Below are positions 59,911 through 64,000 of a DNA stretch of 64,000 bases, one piece after another. The position numbers and the translations under genes are program-made. The notes below the pieces were generated by a model that ran no database searches, was not told where the DNA came from, and saw nothing but the letters and a program-made list of their open reading frames with translations. The stretch comes from Alloprevotella sp. GTDB taxonomy: Bacteria > Bacteroidota > Bacteroidia > Bacteroidales > Bacteroidaceae. How positions within the stretch are numbered: the first letter of the stretch is position 1; the number at the start of each line of letters is the position of its first letter. Where the stretch lies: assembly GCA_017478625.1 (NCBI GenBank), contig JAFVDF010000005.1, positions 124,001 through 188,000 of the forward strand, read 5' to 3'.

Positions 59911-61299
59911 TTAGTTACGGCCACCGCCTAAAGCCTGATAAAGCGTAATACCTGCCTGCAGGAGATCAAAGCGGTCGCTTATCAAACCGAGCCGTGCCTG
60001 CAAGAGAGCCTGCTGTGCACTAAGTGTTTCGAGATAAGAAACGGTGTTGTCGTTTCGGAAGATAAACTCGGTCACTTCTGCCGTATTGGTAAGTTCGCCA
60101 ACAAGTTGTTTGTCTAGCTCTATACGCTGACTGATGGCGTGATAATCTGCCAGCGCTGAACTTACCTCATTGCCTGCATCCAGAAGAGCCTGCTCGAAAC
60201 GAATCTGTGCGCTCTCCTGCTGAGCCTTGGCAATATCCAAATTTGCACGAAGTTTGCCCTGAGCAAACAATGGCTGTACCAATGACCCCACTGCACTAGC
60301 CAATATCTTTCCTGGATTAACAATGCCCATTCCACTACTATTGGTCCAAGCACCAGAACCCGACAACGATATCTGCGGATAGAACGCCCCACGTGCACCT
60401 TGGACCCCATAGAACGCATAAGCCATCTGCAACTCTGCAATGCGGACATCCGGCCGATTGGAAAGGAGCTGCAAGGGTACTCCTACAGAGAATTCACTCG
60501 GAAAACTGGCATCTCCTAAGACACCACGTTCTATTGCGTGCGGAGATTCGTGGAGTAACGCACAGAGACTATTCTCTGCACTGGCTATTGAAGCCTGCAG
60601 TTGGGGTATGGAACCTAACAGCGAAAGATAATTAGCCTTAGACTGAGAAACTGCTGCAGAGGTAGTGTATCCAGCCTCTTTCATCAGCTCCATTGCCTGT
60701 ACATTTTTATTCCAGATCTCTCCTGTAGCCCGGGTGGTGCTTAATTGTTCGTCAAGCATCTCCAGGGTATAATAAAGGTTGGCTACCGCAGCGATTATGG
60801 CTGTTTGTGTGGCCTGCTTACCTATCTTCGCCTGTTCAAGAGTTACCTCGCTCTGCTTTTTGGCATTACGCAATGTGCCAAAGGCGTCTATCTGCCAGCC
60901 TGCCTGCAGAGGAACATTATAAATCTGAGCAGCTTTTTTGAAATCCCAACTACTTACCGTGCCCGTTGCCCCGAGAGATATTTGCGGGAAAAACGCCAAT
61001 CGAGATACACGAAGTCCGTCCTGAGCCTGACGAATGGAGAGGTCGGCCTGTTGCATATCCGAATTGTTGGTAAGTGCTTTCTCTATCAAGGCTTGAAGAA
61101 GAGGGTCTGTGAATACCTCGCGCCAGGGACGGTTTCCAAAATTGGTCGTATCACTGAGAAGAACTTGTGCCGTATTGGCTGTGTCGCGGTAGAGAGACTG
61201 AGGCACTTGCGACCCATCTTGACGCTGATAGTTGGAAAAGAGTCCGCAAGAATTGAACATAAGCAGGCTCCCGAGCATCAATATCAAGTATTTATTCAT
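59911..61299 (-). CDS. efflux outer-membrane factor (NodT/OprM-like lipoprotein)
   Basis: The product has 462 residues with lipobox cysteine at 18 (MLGSLLMFNSCG). The two OMF repeats are visible: WREVFTDPLLQALIEKALTNNSDM with RISRLAFFPQISLGATG-like sequence in the first half, and QLLSNRPDVRIAELQMAYAFYGVQGARGAFYPQISLSG in the second. The trimer forms the channel-tunnel across the outer membrane and works with the RND pump encoded 33 bp upstream. The C-terminus ends with LLQAGITLYQALGGG, as usual for this group. Confidence 0.94.
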   Translation of the reverse strand: MNKYLILMLGSLLMFNSCGLFSNYQRQDGSQVPQSLYRDTANTAQVLLSDTTNFGNRPWREVFTDPLLQALIEKALTNNSDMQQADLSIRQAQDGLRVSRLAFFPQISLGATGTVSSWDFKKAAQIYNVPLQAGWQIDAFGTLRNAKKQSEVTLEQAKIGKQATQTAIIAAVANLYYTLEMLDEQLSTTRATGEIWNKNVQAMELMKEAGYTTSAAVSQSKANYLSLLGSIPQLQASIASAENSLCALLHESPHAIERGVLGDASFPSEFSVGVPLQLLSNRPDVRIAELQMAYAFYGVQGARGAFYPQISLSGSGAWTNSSGMGIVNPGKILASAVGSLVQPLFAQGKLRANLDIAKAQQESAQIRFEQALLDAGNEVSSALADYHAISQRIELDKQLVGELTNTAEVTEFIFRNDNTVSYLETLSAQQALLQARLGLISDRFDLLQAGITLYQALGGGRN

Positions 61300-61332
61300 A
61301 ATCTAAATCGTATTTTTTATCCAAAAACGGGT

Positions 61333-64000
61333 TTATTTACGCGTATATTGCTCAATATCTGCGTCTGCATCGGTATTGTCGATATCTTCCCATACCATAG
61401 GTTTCACTTTCTCTTGCAAAGCTTCAAAGATAACGAACAAACTAGGCACAATAAAGAGCTGGCATATCATACCGATAAGCATACCACCCACGGCAGTAGT
61501 ACCAAGAGAACGATTGCCGTTTCCACCCACACCAAAGGCAAACATCATAGGCAACAAGCCTATAATCATTGCAAACGATGTCATCAAGATAGGACGTAAG
61601 CGGGCTCCCGCACCCAATACTGCGGCCCAAGTGATACTCATGCCCATTTTGCGACGTTCCAGCGCGAACTCTACAATTAATATCGCATTCTTGGCGAGCA
61701 GACCGATAAGCATGATGAGTGCTATCTGGGTATAAATATTATTCTGCGCCGTTCCAAAGATTGGGATGATATTGTTGATACCGCCCATCATCTGTATAAA
61801 TATAAACGAGCCGGCCAAACCAAACGGTACGGACAGAATAACGGCCAACGGCAATATGTAACTTTCATATTGAGCCGACAGGAGCAGGTATATAAACATG
61901 ATACAGAGCACAAAGATAAGTCCGGTGGTATCAGAGGAACGTGCTTCGTCTCTTGTCAATCCAGAATATTCATAACTATATCCTTGTGGCAGATACTTTT
62001 CGGCCGTCTCTTTAATGGCTTGCATAGCCTCTCCGGAAGTATATCCGTCAGCTGGCGTACCATTCACATCAATTGAGGTAAACAGATTAAAGCGGTTGAT
62101 ATTATCTGGTCCGTAAATGCGCTGAAGACTCATGAACTGAGTGATGGGAGCCATCTCTGAACCGTTACGCACCATTACTTTTTTCAAACTCTCGGTGTTT
62201 ATACGCTGACTGGGGTCGGCCTGAATCATTACACGATACAATTTACCAAAACGGTTAAAGTTTGAACTATACAAACCGCCGTAATAACCTTGTAGCGTGG
62301 TAAGAATATCACTGGGAGTTAATCCGGCTTTCATACACTGTGCCACATCTATATCAATCAGATATTGCGGGAATGACGGATTAAAGGTGGTCTGTGCCTG
62401 CTGAATCTCCGGACGCTCTAACAAGCGAGAGATAAATTCTTGCGTGATTTCGAAAAATTTATTCAAGTCGCCACCTGTGCGGTCCTGCATAGAGAAAGTA
62501 AAACCGTTAGTAGCACCAAATCCCGGAACCATTGGAGGCTGGAAGAACAGTACCTGTGCATCTTTTATTACCTCGCGACAGCGTAGCAAGAAATTGATGC
62601 TGACTACCTGTGCCCCCTCTTTCATGGAGCGTTCCTCCCATGGCTTCAGTTTTACGAACATTGTACCATAGCTCGGTCCCTGTCCACCAGTCACACCGAA
62701 ACCTGAAACGACGCCACGCACCGCAACGGCCGGACTGGCTGCTACGATACTATCAACCTGCGAAAGTACATAGTCGGTACGATCCTGCGAGGTTCCTGGA
62801 GGTAGCGTTATGGCACCAATGATGAAACCGGTATCCTCATTGGGAATCAAGGCCTGTGGAGTCCGTTTCATAAGAACAAACAGTCCAACGATACCCACGA
62901 CAACTGCGGCAATAGTCAGCACGGGCTTACGAGTTACACGAACGACAGCTGACTTGTACTTATTGAGCTGTTGCTCAAAGAAGCGGTTAAACCACTTATG
63001 GAAGCGTCCCACGAAGGTAGTCTTTTTCCCTTCGGCCTCCTCATCATGGGGTTTCAGGAATATCGCGCAGAGTGCTGGCGACAGCGTAAGTGCATTCAGA
63101 GCGGAGAAAGCGATTGCCACCGCCATTGTCAAACCAAATTGGCGGTAGAAAATACCACTTGTGCCACCTATAAAACTAACTGGGATAAAGACGGCCATCA
63201 TCACCAACGTGATAGATAAAATTGCGCCGCCCAATTCGCTCATTGCGTCTATGCTGGCTTTCTTGGCTGACTTGTAACCCTGATCCAACTTAGCGTGAAC
63301 GCCCTCTACCACAATGATGGCATCATCCACCACTATCGCGATGGCCAAGACGAGCGCGTTAAGCGTCAGCAGGTTTATGGAGAATCCCATCAGATTCAGG
63401 GCAAAAAACGCACCAATCAGACTAACAGGAATGGCTATGGCTGGAATCAGCGTACTGCGCATATCCTGCAAGAATATATAAACGACAATGAACACTAGCA
63501 GGAAGGCTTCTATAAGCGTCTTAACCACTTCGTGGATAGAAGCAAACAGAAAGTCATTCGCATTATTAATGTCCACGATGTCAATGCCGTCGGGCATGGT
63601 CGTACGAGCCTCGTCAAAGAATGACTCAATATTCTGTACGGTTGTCGTCGCATTGGTACCGGCTAACTGATAGACAATACAGCTGACGGCATTATGCCCA
63701 TTCGTCCAAGAGCCCCACGCATAACTTTCGCGACCGAGTTCTACGGTGGCCACATCACGCAATCGGAGCAATTCTCCGTCGGGCAACGCTTTTATAACCA
63801 TGTCTTCAAATTCCGTCTCGGTAGAGAGGCGGCCTTTCCAGGTCAGAGTGTACTGGAAAGTCTGGTTTTCACGCTCGCCGATAGTACCCGGTGCAGCCTC
63901 AATATTTTGAGTGGCCAATATACCGGTAATATCGCCTGGCATAAGGTGGTATTGCGCCATCTTTGCCGGGTCTAACCACAATCGCATAGAGTAACTGCCA
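61333..64000 (-). CDS. RND efflux pump inner-membrane subunit (HAE1/AcrB-like), N-terminus beyond the edge
   Basis: About 888 codons are visible; the frame runs off the right edge (it reads GSYSMRLWLDPAKM at the cut), so roughly the first 180 residues are missing. The TM4 proton-relay aspartates lie in AIAIVVDDAIIVVEGVHAKL. The periplasmic pore domains (QPPMVPGFGATNGFTFSMQD) and the last helices (MLIGLLAKNAILIVEFALERR, FAMIIGLLPMMFAFGVGG) are typical. It exports drugs, bile salts or detergents with the OMF encoded next; the membrane-fusion gene should lie beyond 64000. The C-terminal tail is acidic (DIDNTDADADIEQ). Confidence 0.96.
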   Translation of the reverse strand, partial: GSYSMRLWLDPAKMAQYHLMPGDITGILATQNIEAAPGTIGERENQTFQYTLTWKGRLSTETEFEDMVIKALPDGELLRLRDVATVELGRESYAWGSWTNGHNAVSCIVYQLAGTNATTTVQNIESFFDEARTTMPDGIDIVDINNANDFLFASIHEVVKTLIEAFLLVFIVVYIFLQDMRSTLIPAIAIPVSLIGAFFALNLMGFSINLLTLNALVLAIAIVVDDAIIVVEGVHAKLDQGYKSAKKASIDAMSELGGAILSITLVMMAVFIPVSFIGGTSGIFYRQFGLTMAVAIAFSALNALTLSPALCAIFLKPHDEEAEGKKTTFVGRFHKWFNRFFEQQLNKYKSAVVRVTRKPVLTIAAVVVGIVGLFVLMKRTPQALIPNEDTGFIIGAITLPPGTSQDRTDYVLSQVDSIVAASPAVAVRGVVSGFGVTGGQGPSYGTMFVKLKPWEERSMKEGAQVVSINFLLRCREVIKDAQVLFFQPPMVPGFGATNGFTFSMQDRTGGDLNKFFEITQEFISRLLERPEIQQAQTTFNPSFPQYLIDIDVAQCMKAGLTPSDILTTLQGYYGGLYSSNFNRFGKLYRVMIQADPSQRINTESLKKVMVRNGSEMAPITQFMSLQRIYGPDNINRFNLFTSIDVNGTPADGYTSGEAMQAIKETAEKYLPQGYSYEYSGLTRDEARSSDTTGLIFVLCIMFIYLLLSAQYESYILPLAVILSVPFGLAGSFIFIQMMGGINNIIPIFGTAQNNIYTQIALIMLIGLLAKNAILIVEFALERRKMGMSITWAAVLGAGARLRPILMTSFAMIIGLLPMMFAFGVGGNGNRSLGTTAVGGMLIGMICQLFIVPSLFVIFEALQEKVKPMVWEDIDNTDADADIEQYTRK

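Noticed and set aside
60745..61599. Open frame (+) of 284 codons
   Set aside because: It is antisense across the junction of the OMF and RND genes, both well supported.

Overview
The window comes from a Bacteroidales genome; family level is uncertain, and Prevotellaceae or Bacteroidaceae are my best guesses. The evidence is direct. Several promoters fit the Bacteroidetes pattern TTTG-N19/20-TAnnTTTG. Starts lack Shine-Dalgarno sequences. Gene blocks typical of the order are present: rplM-rpsI-rpsB-tsf, pyrB-pyrI-glyA, DUF1599-DoxX-tpiA-SPOR-folE, and purM-prfA-pyrF. Secreted proteins are also typical: a carboxypeptidase-regulatory TonB receptor, DUF4251, a DUF6175-like protein, and GH109 and GH123-like enzymes. 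I see no rRNA, tRNA, CRISPR array, insertion sequence or prophage. Most of the window is ordinary chromosomal backbone.

Layout: 0-3.2 kb holds a partial threonylcarbamoyl-AMP synthase gene, a CBS-domain ClC channel and fmt (+). At 3.2-10.1 kb a minus-strand run goes TPM protein, lemA, purM, a 20-residue-repeat protein, prfA, a membrane protein and pyrF. At 10.4-12.6 kb are two methyltransferases, rsmF and prmA (+). At 12.7-17.9 kb is a tight minus-strand operon of six exported proteins of unknown function. It is read from a good promoter through a roughly 270-nt leader built on a 150-bp imperfect inverted repeat. At 18.3-21 kb is pyrBI-glyA. At 21.2-23.9 kb are ugd, rubrerythrin and a lipoprotein. 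RNase P RNA lies at about 24.0-24.4 kb (-), followed by a RecB/AddA-like helicase-nuclease (-).

At 28-36.6 kb a plus-strand series covers DUF1599, a DoxX-like protein joined in frame to triosephosphate isomerase, SPOR, folE, galE, nspC, an OPT transporter and rpsP. At 36.9-46 kb are a nucleoside MFS transporter (-), rsmE, a kinase-RapZ fusion, mscL, a DUF4251 protein (-), a TonB receptor and a GH123-like protein. At 46-50.2 kb are a Ca2+/cation antiporter and the ribosomal operon rplM-rpsI-rpsB-tsf (-), which has candidate leader RNAs. The 50.2-50.9 kb gap holds a candidate small RNA and nested inverted repeats. At 50.9-59 kb are a lipoprotein with a G14 tract upstream, nagB plus a sulfatase maturase, rmuC (+), GH109 and a TPR protein. 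From 59 kb to the edge is an RND efflux operon whose last gene is a divergent LpxA-like acyltransferase.

Most unusual: the six-gene exported operon with its structured leader; two intergenic sites each carrying three 13-bp palindromes at exactly 21-bp spacing; the DoxX-TpiA frame fusion; the LpxA-like protein lacking family signature residues; and the candidate small RNA at 50.56 kb. GH109, GH123-like, NagB and anSME together suggest use of host or microbial amino-sugar glycans, but they are not one operon.
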